Shown here piece by piece: positions 1 to 8,558 of a DNA stretch of 64,000 nt. Made by a program: the position numbers and the translations under genes. The stretch comes from an uncultured Burkholderiales bacterium (lineage in GTDB: Bacteria > Pseudomonadota > Gammaproteobacteria > Burkholderiales > Burkholderiaceae_C): NCBI GenBank assembly GCA_937873395.1, contig CALMYH010000006.1:1-64000 (forward strand). The letters run 5' to 3'. Position 1 is the stretch's first letter. Each line of letters begins with the position of its first letter. The notes beneath the pieces were generated by a model. That model was not told the DNA's origin. It saw only the letters and a list, made by a program, of their open reading frames with translations, and ran no database searches.

Positions 1-1554
1 CAGCGACCCGCGCAGCGGCGGAGCGTGGGGGCCGGGCTCCCGGGCCAAGTAGTAGCGTCCCTTCGTGACCCAGGCGATCAGCGGCGCCGCCACGAGGGCG
101 GTCACCATGGCGATCACCGCCGAGAACGCCTGCGCCCCGGGGCCCATCAGGCCCAGGTGCGCCGCGATGGCGAGCACCGAAGCCAGCACCATGGCGCCCA
201 CGCCCACCGGGTTGATGTCGTAGAGGTGCGCGCGCTTGAACTCGATGCCGCGCGGCGACCAGCCCAGCGGCTTGTTGATGACCAGGTCGGCCACCACCGC
301 CATGATCCAGGCAATGGCGATATTGCTGTAGAGACCCAGCACCTCACCCAGCGCCTGGAACACGCTCATCTCCATCAGCATGAAGGCGATCAGGGTGTTG
401 AACACCACCCAGACCACACGGCCCGGGTGGCTGTGCGTCAGACGCGAAAAGAAGTTGCTCCAGGCCAGCGAACCCGCATAGGCATTGGTCACATTGATCT
501 TCATCTGCGAAACCACGACGAACAGCGCCGTGGCCGCCACCGCCCAGCCATAGGCCGGGAACACGAATTCATAGGCCGCCAGGTACATCTGGTTCGGGTC
601 CACCGCGCGCTCGGGCGGCACCATGTGGCTGATGGCCAGGTAGGCCAGCACGGCCCCGCCCAGCATTTTCAGCACACCGATCACCACCCAGCCCGGTCCA
701 CCGGCCAGCACCCCGGCCCACCAGCGCAGGCCATGACCGGGTCGGCGTTCGGGCATGAAACGCAGGTAGTCGGCCTGTTCGCCCATCTGCGTGATGAGCG
801 CGATACCCACTGTCAAGGCCGCACCAAACAGGTGCCAATTGAATTGTGCCCCCGCACCGGTTTCGCCTCCGTAATGCACCACTTCGGTGAATGCCTGTGG
901 TGCATACCACCACACCGCCACAAAAGGCACCACCATCATCACCAGCCACAACGGCTGGGACCAGACCTGGAAGCGGCTGATGACGGACACCCCGTGTGTG
1001 ACCAGCGGAATCACCACCACGGCACAGATCAGATACCCCCAGGCCGGTGGAATGTCCAGCGCCAGTTCGAGCGCGTAGGCCATGACCGCGGCCTCCAGCG
1101 CAAAAAAGATGAAGGTGAACGAGGCGTAGATCAGCGAGGTGATGGTCGAACCGATGTAACCAAAGCCCGCGCCCCGCGTCAGCAGGTCCATGTCGACCCC
1201 GTGGCGGGCCGCGTAGACGCTGATGGGCAGCCCGGCCGCAAAAATGATCAGGCCGGTTGCCAGAATCGCCCAGAAGGCGTTGATGAACCCGTACTGCACC
1301 AGCAGGGTCGCCCCCACCGCCTCCAGAATCAGGAAAGACGCCACACCGAAGGCCGTGTTGCCCACCCGCCACTCGCTCCACTTGCGGAAGCGCTGCGGCG
1401 TGTAGCGCAGCGCGTAGTCCTCCATGGTCTCACTGGCCACCCAGGCGTTGTAGTCGCGACGCACCTTGATGATGCGCTGGGTCGGCGGGCCATGACCCTG
1501 GCCCGCCACCGGAGGGGCAGCCGAAGAGAGGGGCGTTGTCGGGGTCGCGTCCAC
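1..1554 (-). CDS. NCS1-family cytosine/purine-type permease, C-terminal part off the window
   Basis: The minus strand is open from a GTG at 1554 to base 1 with no stop, giving about 518 residues of a gene cut by the window edge. The protein starts with a short polar segment, then [20 protein letters not shown] and a long series of hydrophobic segments, as in nucleobase:cation symporter-1 permeases. Expected role is inner-membrane uptake of a nitrogenous compound such as a nucleobase, hydantoin or allantoin; the substrate cannot be read here. It is divergent from ureA across about 100 bp, which fits a nitrogen-acquisition locus. From memory, relatives beside urease genes can continue into a Cys-rich linker and a histidine kinase; the visible end ([16 protein letters not shown]) is already past the last membrane segment, so that is possible but unproven. 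The GTG start is inferred, because no ATG lies upstream of the conserved region. Confidence 0.75.
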   Translation of the reverse strand, partial: MDATPTTPLSSAAPPVAGQGHGPPTQRIIKVRRDYNAWVASETMEDYALRYTPQRFRKWSEWRVGNTAFGVASFLILEAVGATLLVQYGFINAFWAILATGLIIFAAGLPISVYAARHGVDMDLLTRGAGFGYIGSTITSLIYASFTFIFFALEAAVMAYALELALDIPPAWGYLICAVVVIPLVTHGVSVISRFQVWSQPLWLVMMVVPFVAVWWYAPQAFTEVVHYGGETGAGAQFNWHLFGAALTVGIALITQMGEQADYLRFMPERRPGHGLRWWAGVLAGGPGWVVIGVLKMLGGAVLAYLAISHMVPPERAVDPNQMYLAAYEFVFPAYGWAVAATALFVVVSQMKINVTNAYAGSLAWSNFFSRLTHSHPGRVVWVVFNTLIAFMLMEMSVFQALGEVLGLYSNIAIAWIMAVVADLVINKPLGWSPRGIEFKRAHLYDINPVGVGAMVLASVLAIAAHLGLMGPGAQAFSAVIAMVTALVAAPLIAWVTKGRYYLAREPGPHAPPLRGSL

Positions 1555-1604
1555 CGCCCCGTCGCTGCAGCTTCCGTGCCAAACAGAAGACCCCCAAGCA
1601 CAAA

Positions 1605-1620
1605 GGGCACGGTAATTGCT
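1605..1620 (+). promoter_or_regulatory. Sigma-54 (RpoN) type -24/-12 promoter of the urease operon
   Basis: GGGCACG at 1605-1611, four bases, then TTGCT at 1616-1620 match the RpoN consensus TGGCACG-N4-TTGCW at all but the first base. The invariant GG (1606-1607) and GC (1618-1619) have the required ten-base spacing. Transcription would start near 1631, about 23 bases before ureA. The -24 element also forms the right arm of an inverted repeat (CCGTGCC 1574-1580, GGCACGG 1606-1612). This predicts nitrogen control through NtrC; no enhancer site was identified. Confidence 0.65.
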
Positions 1621-1653
1621 GGATGTACGCCAAAGCACTGGCATCATCACACC

Positions 1654-1956
1654 ATGGAACTGACGCCCCGGGAAAAAGACAAGCTGCTCATCTTCACCGC
1701 CGCCCTGCTGGCCGAGCGGCGCAAGGCACGCGGCCTCAAACTCAACCACCCCGAAGCGGTGGCACTGATCACCGCCGCGGTGATGGAGGGCGCCCGCGAC
1801 GGCAAGACCGTGGCCCAGCTCATGAGCGAGGGCCGCGAGGTGCTCACCCGCGATGACGTGATGGATGGGGTGCCCGAAATGATCCCGGACATCCAGGTTG
1901 AAGCCACCTTCCCCGACGGCACCAAGCTCGTCACGGTCCACACACCGATTCCCTGA
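1654..1956 (+). CDS. ureA: Urease subunit gamma
   Basis: 100 residues starting [20 protein letters not shown], the characteristic start and full length of bacterial urease gamma. It also carries the conserved [20 protein letters not shown] end. It is a structural subunit of the cytoplasmic nickel urease (UreABC)3, which hydrolyses urea to ammonia and carbamate. The ATG at 1654 is chosen because it begins the conserved N terminus; the same frame is open far upstream but that part is the shadow of the divergent permease. No strong ribosome site precedes it. It is the first gene of the ureA-hupE-ureB-ureC-ureE-ureF-ureG operon, 23 bases after the predicted sigma-54 start. ureD, which usually precedes ureA, is absent. 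Confidence 0.96.
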   Translation: MELTPREKDKLLIFTAALLAERRKARGLKLNHPEAVALITAAVMEGARDGKTVAQLMSEGREVLTRDDVMDGVPEMIPDIQVEATFPDGTKLVTVHTPIP

Positions 1957-1975
1957 TATCGAAGCCAAGCCCATC

Positions 1976-2566
1976 ATGAAGCTAATCGCCCAATCCCTGA
2001 TCGCCACCGCCCTGTCCACCCTGGCCCTGGCGGCCCAAGCCCACACAGGCCATGGCACCGAAAGCCTGATGGAAGGCCTGGTCCACCCGTTCGGCCCTGA
2101 TCACCTGCTGGCCATGGTGGCGGTGGGTGTCTGGTCGGTTTCGGCGCTGCCCGCCGCCAAGGCGTGGCAAGGTCCAGCCACCTTCCTGCTGGCCCTGATC
2201 GTCAGCGCCACCCTGGGCATGCTGGGCGTGGGCGTGCCCTATCTGGAGCACGGCGTGGCGCTGTCGGTGATGCTGTTCGGCCTGATGCTGATCACCGCCC
2301 GACGACCGCTGCCGCCTGCCCTCGGGCTGGGCCTGATTGCCATGGCCGCTGCCCTGCACGGCCTGGCCCACGGCTCGGAAACACCTGACACCGGTTTTGC
2401 GGGCTACGCCATCGGTTTCCTGATCACCACAGCCGCCTTGCACGTCGGCGGCGTGGGCATTGGCCTGACCATCCAGCGCATCCTGGCCGAGCGGCGCCAT
2501 GTGGCCCTGGGCGGGCTGGGCACCGCGGTGGGCGTGGCGGGTGCTTACCTGTTCACCCAGCTCTGA
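1976..2566 (+). CDS. ureJ: HupE/UreJ family nickel-permease-like membrane protein
   Basis: 196 residues with an N-terminal signal-like segment ([20 protein letters not shown]), a following HTGH, and the family motif [11 protein letters not shown], then five or six hydrophobic segments and AALHGLAHG. HupE/UreJ proteins are inner-membrane proteins thought to bring nickel or cobalt to metalloenzymes; here the customer is urease. The start is placed at ATG 1976, since an upstream in-frame start lies within ureA. It sits 19 bases after ureA and 8 bases before ureB, so it is embedded in the operon, as in many betaproteobacteria. Confidence 0.9.
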   Translation: MKLIAQSLIATALSTLALAAQAHTGHGTESLMEGLVHPFGPDHLLAMVAVGVWSVSALPAAKAWQGPATFLLALIVSATLGMLGVGVPYLEHGVALSVMLFGLMLITARRPLPPALGLGLIAMAAALHGLAHGSETPDTGFAGYAIGFLITTAALHVGGVGIGLTIQRILAERRHVALGGLGTAVGVAGAYLFTQL

Positions 2567-2574
2567 GCCCCGCC

Positions 2575-2880
2575 ATGATTCCCGGCGAACTGCTCACCGA
2601 CGACGGCGACCACGAGCTCAACCCCGGACGCCGTGTCCTCACCCTGGTGGTTCACAACACGGCCGACCGGCCGATCCAGGTCGGATCTCACTACCACTTT
2701 GCCGAAACCAACGGCGCGCTCGACTTCGACCGGGCTGCTGCAAAAGGCAAACGCCTGAATATTGCCAGTGGCACGGCGGTGCGCTTCGAGCCGGGCCAGC
2801 AACGCACCGTCGAGTTGGTGGACTACGCGGGTGAGAGGGTCGTGTTCGGGTTTCGTGGCCTGACCCAAGGCAAGCTCTGA
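2575..2880 (+). CDS. ureB: Urease subunit beta
   Basis: 101 residues starting [20 protein letters not shown], with [17 protein letters not shown] and a C terminus [16 protein letters not shown]. These are standard for urease beta and the length is typical of the three-subunit bacterial enzyme. It packs against UreA and UreC in the cytoplasmic holoenzyme. It begins 8 bases after the hupE stop and is followed after 18 bases by ureC, so translation is probably coupled. No unusual feature is seen. Confidence 0.96.
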   Translation: MIPGELLTDDGDHELNPGRRVLTLVVHNTADRPIQVGSHYHFAETNGALDFDRAAAKGKRLNIASGTAVRFEPGQQRTVELVDYAGERVVFGFRGLTQGKL

Positions 2881-2898
2881 TGCAAGGAACGATCTGAC

Positions 2899-4617
<1,719 letters not shown>

Positions 4618-4641
4618 CAACACAGAACAGATCACCTGCCC

Positions 4642-5232
4642 ATGCTTCAAGCTTCCAAACTCGTTCCCCAGGGTCGCGGCCTGGCGCCCGTGCTGGTGCG
4701 GCGCGCCGCCACCCTCACCCTGGACTGGGACCTGCGCCAGAAAAGCCGCTTCGACGCGGAAACCTCGGACGGCCGGCGCGTCGGCGTTTTCCTGCCCAGG
4801 GGCAGCGTTGTGCGCGGTGGCGACGTGCTGGTCACCCAGGACGGCTCGCTCCTGCGCGTGGTGGCTGCACCCCAGCCGGTGCTGCGAATCACCGCCTGCT
4901 CGGCGCACGACCACGGCCATGCCCACGACCCGGCCTTCGACCTCATGCGGGCGGCCTACCACCTGGGCAATCGACACGTGCCCATCGAACTGCGTCCGGA
5001 CCACCTGAAGATCGAGCCCGACCATGTGCTGGCCGACCTGTTGCGGGCCATGCACCTGGAGGTGGCCGAGGTGAACGAGGCCTTCGAACCCGAGGCCGGC
5101 GCCTACGGCCAGGGACATGGCGGTCACGGCCATGGGTCGGCGCACAGCCACTCACACGGCCACGCACACGACCATGCACCGCACCCAGGACACGACCACG
5201 GGCACCGCCACCATGGACACAGCCACGGCTGA
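4642..5232 (+). CDS. ureE: Urease accessory nickel chaperone UreE
   Basis: 196 residues. The N-terminal domain binds peptide, the central domain (about 70-150) binds metal, and the C-terminal tail from about residue 153 is almost wholly His, Gly, Ser and Ala, with many HGH and HSH units typical of nickel-storing UreE. It delivers nickel to the UreG-UreF-UreD complex. The His-rich tail is read in a second frame by the start of ureF: the ureF ATG at 5213 lies 20 bases before the ureE stop. The usual partner ureD is not in this window. Confidence 0.94.
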   Translation: MLQASKLVPQGRGLAPVLVRRAATLTLDWDLRQKSRFDAETSDGRRVGVFLPRGSVVRGGDVLVTQDGSLLRVVAAPQPVLRITACSAHDHGHAHDPAFDLMRAAYHLGNRHVPIELRPDHLKIEPDHVLADLLRAMHLEVAEVNEAFEPEAGAYGQGHGGHGHGSAHSHSHGHAHDHAPHPGHDHGHRHHGHSHG

Positions 5233-5923
5233 GGTGACGACCGACGCCGGTCTGCTGCAGCTGCTCTGGCTGGCGTCACCCGCCCTGCCGGTGGGGGGGT
5301 TCTCCTATTCCGAAGGCCTGGAGGCGGCGGTCGAAGCCGGCCATGTGGACGGCGAGGCCAGCGCCAGCGACTGGATCACCGACCAGCTGCACCTGAGCCT
5401 GGCCCGCAGCGACCTGCCCGTGGTGGCCAGTGCCCTCACCGCCTGGCGCGAAGGCGATCATGCACGGCTGCAAGCCCTCAACGCCTGGGTGCTGCAAACC
5501 CGCGAAACCCGCGAATTGCGCCAGCAGACCGAACAGATGGGCCGCTCGCTGGCCGAATGGGCCCGCTCGCTGGGTGAGCTGGGCGACGGTCTGGCCGACA
5601 GGCTGATGGCCGCGCGGTTGGACCCGCCCAGCTACCCGGTGGCCTGCGCCTGTGCGCTGGCCTCCCGGCCCGGTCCGGCCCGACAGGCCTTGCTGGCCTT
5701 TGCTTTCGGCTGGGCCGAGAACATGGTGCAGGCGGCCATCAAGTCGGTCCCGCTGGGCCAGGGTGCGGGACAACGCATCCTGGCCCGCCTGTCGCGCCAC
5801 ATCCCGGGCGCCGTCGACCACGCCCTGACGCTGGGCGATACCGAGCGTCAGGCCTTCACCCCCGGTCTGGCCATTCTCTCGGCCCGCCACGAAACCCAGT
5901 ATTCCCGCCTGTTCCGATCCTGA
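5213..5923 (+). CDS. ureF: Urease accessory protein UreF
   Basis: 236 residues with the UreF signature [20 protein letters not shown] near the N terminus and an all-helical body with [13 protein letters not shown]. UreF gates UreG GTPase activity in the urease maturation complex. The frame is open from 5117, but the early part is the shadow of the ureE His-rich tail, so the ATG at 5213 ([14 protein letters not shown]) is preferred. It overlaps ureE by 20 bases and is followed by ureG after 7 bases, which suggests coupled translation of the maturation factors. Confidence 0.93.
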   Translation: MDTATAEVTTDAGLLQLLWLASPALPVGGFSYSEGLEAAVEAGHVDGEASASDWITDQLHLSLARSDLPVVASALTAWREGDHARLQALNAWVLQTRETRELRQQTEQMGRSLAEWARSLGELGDGLADRLMAARLDPPSYPVACACALASRPGPARQALLAFAFGWAENMVQAAIKSVPLGQGAGQRILARLSRHIPGAVDHALTLGDTERQAFTPGLAILSARHETQYSRLFRS

Positions 5924-5930
5924 GCCTGTC

Positions 5931-6608
5931 ATGAGCGCCCTGCACCACATCCCGCACCGCACCAAAACCCTGCCCCCGCTGCGCGTGGGCATCGGCGGTC
6001 CCGTCGGCTCCGGCAAGACCACCCTGCTCGAAATGCTCTGCAAGGCCATGCGCGAGCGCTACGACCTGATCGCCATCACCAACGACATCTACACCAAGGA
6101 AGACCAGCGTCTGCTCACGGTCAGCGGCGCGCTGCCGGCCGAGCGGATCATGGGCGTGGAAACCGGCGGCTGCCCGCACACGGCCATCCGGGAAGACGCG
6201 TCCATCAACCTCGAAGCCATCGACCGCATGCTCGAGCGTTTCCCCGACGCCGACATCGTCTTTGTCGAAAGCGGTGGCGACAACCTGGCCGCCACCTTCA
6301 GCCCCGAACTGTCCGACCTGACCATCTACGTCATCGATGTCGCAGCCGGCGAGAAGATTCCTCGCAAGGGCGGCCCGGGCATCACCAAGAGCGACCTGTT
6401 CGTCATCAACAAGACCGACCTCGCCCCCCACGTGGGCGCCGATCTCGAGGTCATGAGGCAGGACACCGCCCGCATGCGGCCCGACGCCCAGCGTCGGCCC
6501 TGGGTCATGACCAACCTCAAGACCCTGGACGGGGTTCAGGAGGTGATTCGGTTCATCGAACAGCGGGGACTGCTCCAGCCAGGCGGGGCGAGCTTTGCGG
6601 CTGCCTGA
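5931..6608 (+). CDS. ureG: Urease accessory GTPase UreG
   Basis: 225 residues of the SIMIBI GTPase family. The P-loop GPVGSGKTT is at residues 23-31, followed by [11 protein letters not shown], the metal-binding motif [14 protein letters not shown], and [10 protein letters not shown] for guanine recognition. It hydrolyses GTP while passing nickel from UreE to apo-urease. It ends the operon; the C terminus has a short Ala-rich tail. No clear intrinsic terminator follows before tRNA-Ser 45 bases downstream. Confidence 0.97.
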   Translation: MSALHHIPHRTKTLPPLRVGIGGPVGSGKTTLLEMLCKAMRERYDLIAITNDIYTKEDQRLLTVSGALPAERIMGVETGGCPHTAIREDASINLEAIDRMLERFPDADIVFVESGGDNLAATFSPELSDLTIYVIDVAAGEKIPRKGGPGITKSDLFVINKTDLAPHVGADLEVMRQDTARMRPDAQRRPWVMTNLKTLDGVQEVIRFIEQRGLLQPGGASFAAA

Positions 6609-6653
6609 GCCGTGTCGCCCCCGCCGGCCACGCAGGTAGAATCACGCTCACCA

Positions 6654-6741
6654 GGAGACGTGGGAGAGTGGTTTAATCCAGCGGTCTTGAAAACCGCCGA
6701 CCCGCAAGGGTCCGTGAGTTCGAATCTCACCGTCTCCGCCA
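6654..6741 (+). tRNA. tRNA-Ser (anticodon TGA)
   Basis: 88 bases with acceptor arm GGAGACG (6654-6660) pairing with CGTCTCC (6731-6737), discriminator G and encoded CCA. The anticodon loop is CTTGAAA, giving TGA. A long variable arm (ACCCGCAAGGGT) marks it as a class II serine tRNA, and the T loop GTTCGAATC is present. Confidence 0.95.
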
Positions 6742-6758
6742 GGACACTAGACAGATAG

Positions 6759-6776
6759 CGGCCTTCGGGCCGTTTT
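6759..6776 (+). terminator. Intrinsic terminator after tRNA-Ser
   Basis: CGGCC-TTCG-GGCCG (6759-6772) forms a five-pair stem closed by a stable TTCG loop and is followed by TTTT. It lies 18 bases after the tRNA. Confidence 0.7.
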
Positions 6777-6938
6777 GCGTTTCTGGCAGGCGCAAGCGCC
6801 TCCCTGTGAACCGTTGTGGAGCGGAAGGCGGACGGTCTCTGAGCCTGAACTGGCGGCGTCAGGCCTCAAGCCCGCGCGGTTTGTGCCGATAGTCACGGCA
6901 GACGAACCACCTTTGCCGGGCTTTCACCTCTTGCCGCC

Positions 6939-8096
6939 ATGCCAGCCGCTCAGACGCACAACAACCCGTTGCTGGTCCTGCTGGATCTGATCGGCAGCCC
7001 TGTGCTGTTGTTCGACAGCGAAAGCCACGTGGTGTTTGCGAATCAGGCAGCCCGCGCCCTGGCTTGCCGACCCGCCCTGGTGCTTGGCGGCGACCCCCAG
7101 GTCCGGCTGCTGGTGCGGGACATCGCCTTGGGGAAAGTCGTGTTGGACGGCAAGCTGCGTGTGGAGGTGATGTCCGACAACGGCATCGTCCAGATTGACT
7201 GCATCTGCGCCCCCAGGCCGATCGCCAACCTGGTCGCCATGTCCGTGGCGGTGGTGGAAACACCCGCTGCGGAAGCACCGACGGCAGCGACACAGTCCGC
7301 TCCCCGCGAGCACCGCCTGACACTCCAGCAGATCATGGAGCTGATCCGGTCCGATCTGATGCCTCCGATACAGGATGCACTGAACCAGACACGATCCATG
7401 TCCGACACCACACCTGCGCTCAGGAACAGCCTGCTGCACCTGACCGAGCGCCTTGACCGCATGGTGGACCTGGTGGACACGTTTGGTGAAGACGTGCTGA
7501 TCGGGGACGAACGCGTCGTGATGGTCGAGATGGTGCGCAGCACCTGCCAGGAGCTGGCCGACCTGGCCACCCAAAAAGGGGTCACTCTGGTCATCAAAGG
7601 CGAGAAGGACGACCTTCCCCCCATCTACGGAAGTCGTCGGCTGTTGCGCCGGGCCGTGGTCGAGTGCATCCACAACGCCATCGTCCACGCACGCACCGAG
7701 GCGCCGGGTCACCAACCCGTCGGTGTGGAAATCGCGTTCCGCTCCTCGGGTCAGCATCTGCTGGTGAGCGTCGCCAACATGGGGGTGCTTTCGGCCTCCG
7801 TGCTGCAGCGCCATGCCGCCTCGGTCTTCCGGCCGGACTTGCTGATCCATGGGCAGCAGGTGCAGGAGCCACCGGCACTGCGCATCGGACTTCCGTTGGC
7901 CCAGCGCGTGCTGCAGTTGCACGGCGGTCGCCTGCGCATCGAGGAGGATGATCAGGACGGACTGAACGTGATGCTCGAGCTGCCGACCGGCGCCCCGCGC
8001 CGCAACACCCAACAACTCGACATGCTTCAGGCTCAGATCTATGCCGAAGACCTGTCCAAGCTACTGGCCCGAGGCCGCGCAAGGAAAGCCGCATGA
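6939..8096 (+). CDS. Degenerate PAS/ATPase sensor kinase-like protein
   Basis: 385 residues, cytoplasmic, with no membrane segment. Residues about 10-60 look like a PAS domain (GSPVLLFDSESHVVFANQAA). A helical middle follows, then a GHKL ATPase with an N box (VECIHNAIVHA) and a terminal motif GLPLAQRVLQLHGGRLRI. The normal H box (H-E-x-x-x-P) is missing: the matching helix reads LTLQQIMELIRSDLMPPI. It may therefore be an ATP-binding regulator or a phosphatase partner rather than a kinase. Its stop overlaps the next ATG (ATGA at 8093-8096), which couples it to the response regulator. Confidence 0.7.
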   Translation: MPAAQTHNNPLLVLLDLIGSPVLLFDSESHVVFANQAARALACRPALVLGGDPQVRLLVRDIALGKVVLDGKLRVEVMSDNGIVQIDCICAPRPIANLVAMSVAVVETPAAEAPTAATQSAPREHRLTLQQIMELIRSDLMPPIQDALNQTRSMSDTTPALRNSLLHLTERLDRMVDLVDTFGEDVLIGDERVVMVEMVRSTCQELADLATQKGVTLVIKGEKDDLPPIYGSRRLLRRAVVECIHNAIVHARTEAPGHQPVGVEIAFRSSGQHLLVSVANMGVLSASVLQRHAASVFRPDLLIHGQQVQEPPALRIGLPLAQRVLQLHGGRLRIEEDDQDGLNVMLELPTGAPRRNTQQLDMLQAQIYAEDLSKLLARGRARKAA

Positions 8097-8476
8097 CCGC
8101 CCGCATTCTCATCGTCGATGACCAGCCCGACATCCGCAAACTGATCCGCCTGACCCTGCAACACCTGGACGACGCCGACGTGTTCGAGGCGGAAAACGGC
8201 GCCGAAGGCTGGCACCGGGCACGCGACCTCAAGCCCGACCTCATGCTGCTCGACGTGATGATGCCCGGCGAGCTCGACGGCTACCAGGTCTGCGACAAGG
8301 TCAAACACGACCCGGACCTCAAGAACCGTACCAAGGTCATCCTGCTCACCGCACGTGCCCAGAAGGAAGACCTGGAGCAGGGTGCCAAGGTTGGCTGCGA
8401 TGCCTACCTGACCAAGGCTTTCAGCCCACTGAAGCTGCTGGACATGGTGGACGATATGCTGGGGCGAACAGTATGA
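8093..8476 (+). CDS. Single-domain CheY-like response regulator
   Basis: 127 residues comprising one receiver domain only. The acidic pocket Asp9-Asp10, phosphoacceptor Asp54 (LMLLDVMMPG), the Thr in VILLTAR and the Lys in AYLTKAF are all present, so it should be phosphorylated. With no output domain it must act through protein contact. It overlaps the upstream degenerate kinase by four bases, and a full histidine kinase lies 82 bases downstream. The three probably form one pathway; the input signal is unknown. Confidence 0.88.
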   Translation: MTARILIVDDQPDIRKLIRLTLQHLDDADVFEAENGAEGWHRARDLKPDLMLLDVMMPGELDGYQVCDKVKHDPDLKNRTKVILLTARAQKEDLEQGAKVGCDAYLTKAFSPLKLLDMVDDMLGRTV

Positions 8477-8500
8477 GTGCTGCCGTGGATCGCCGCACCT

Positions 8501-8536
8501 GGCCCCCCGGGCGGCAGTTCTGCGGCCCGGGGGGCT
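8501..8536. promoter_or_regulatory. GC-rich hairpin between regulator and histidine kinase genes
   Basis: CCCCCCGGGC (8503-8512) and GCCCGGGGGG (8525-8534) are perfect complements, extended by a G-C pair and a G-T pair, around a 12-base loop. No T run follows, so it is not a standard intrinsic terminator. It may attenuate or stabilise the message ahead of the kinase gene. Confidence 0.45.
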
Positions 8537-8558
8537 GACTCGCTTGACCGGAGCCCAC

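Noticed and set aside
25..1956. A 643-codon open frame on the plus strand that would fuse to ureA
   Set aside because: Its first 540 codons are the antisense of the permease gene, with Arg/His/Gly-rich composition; only the last 100 codons are UreA.
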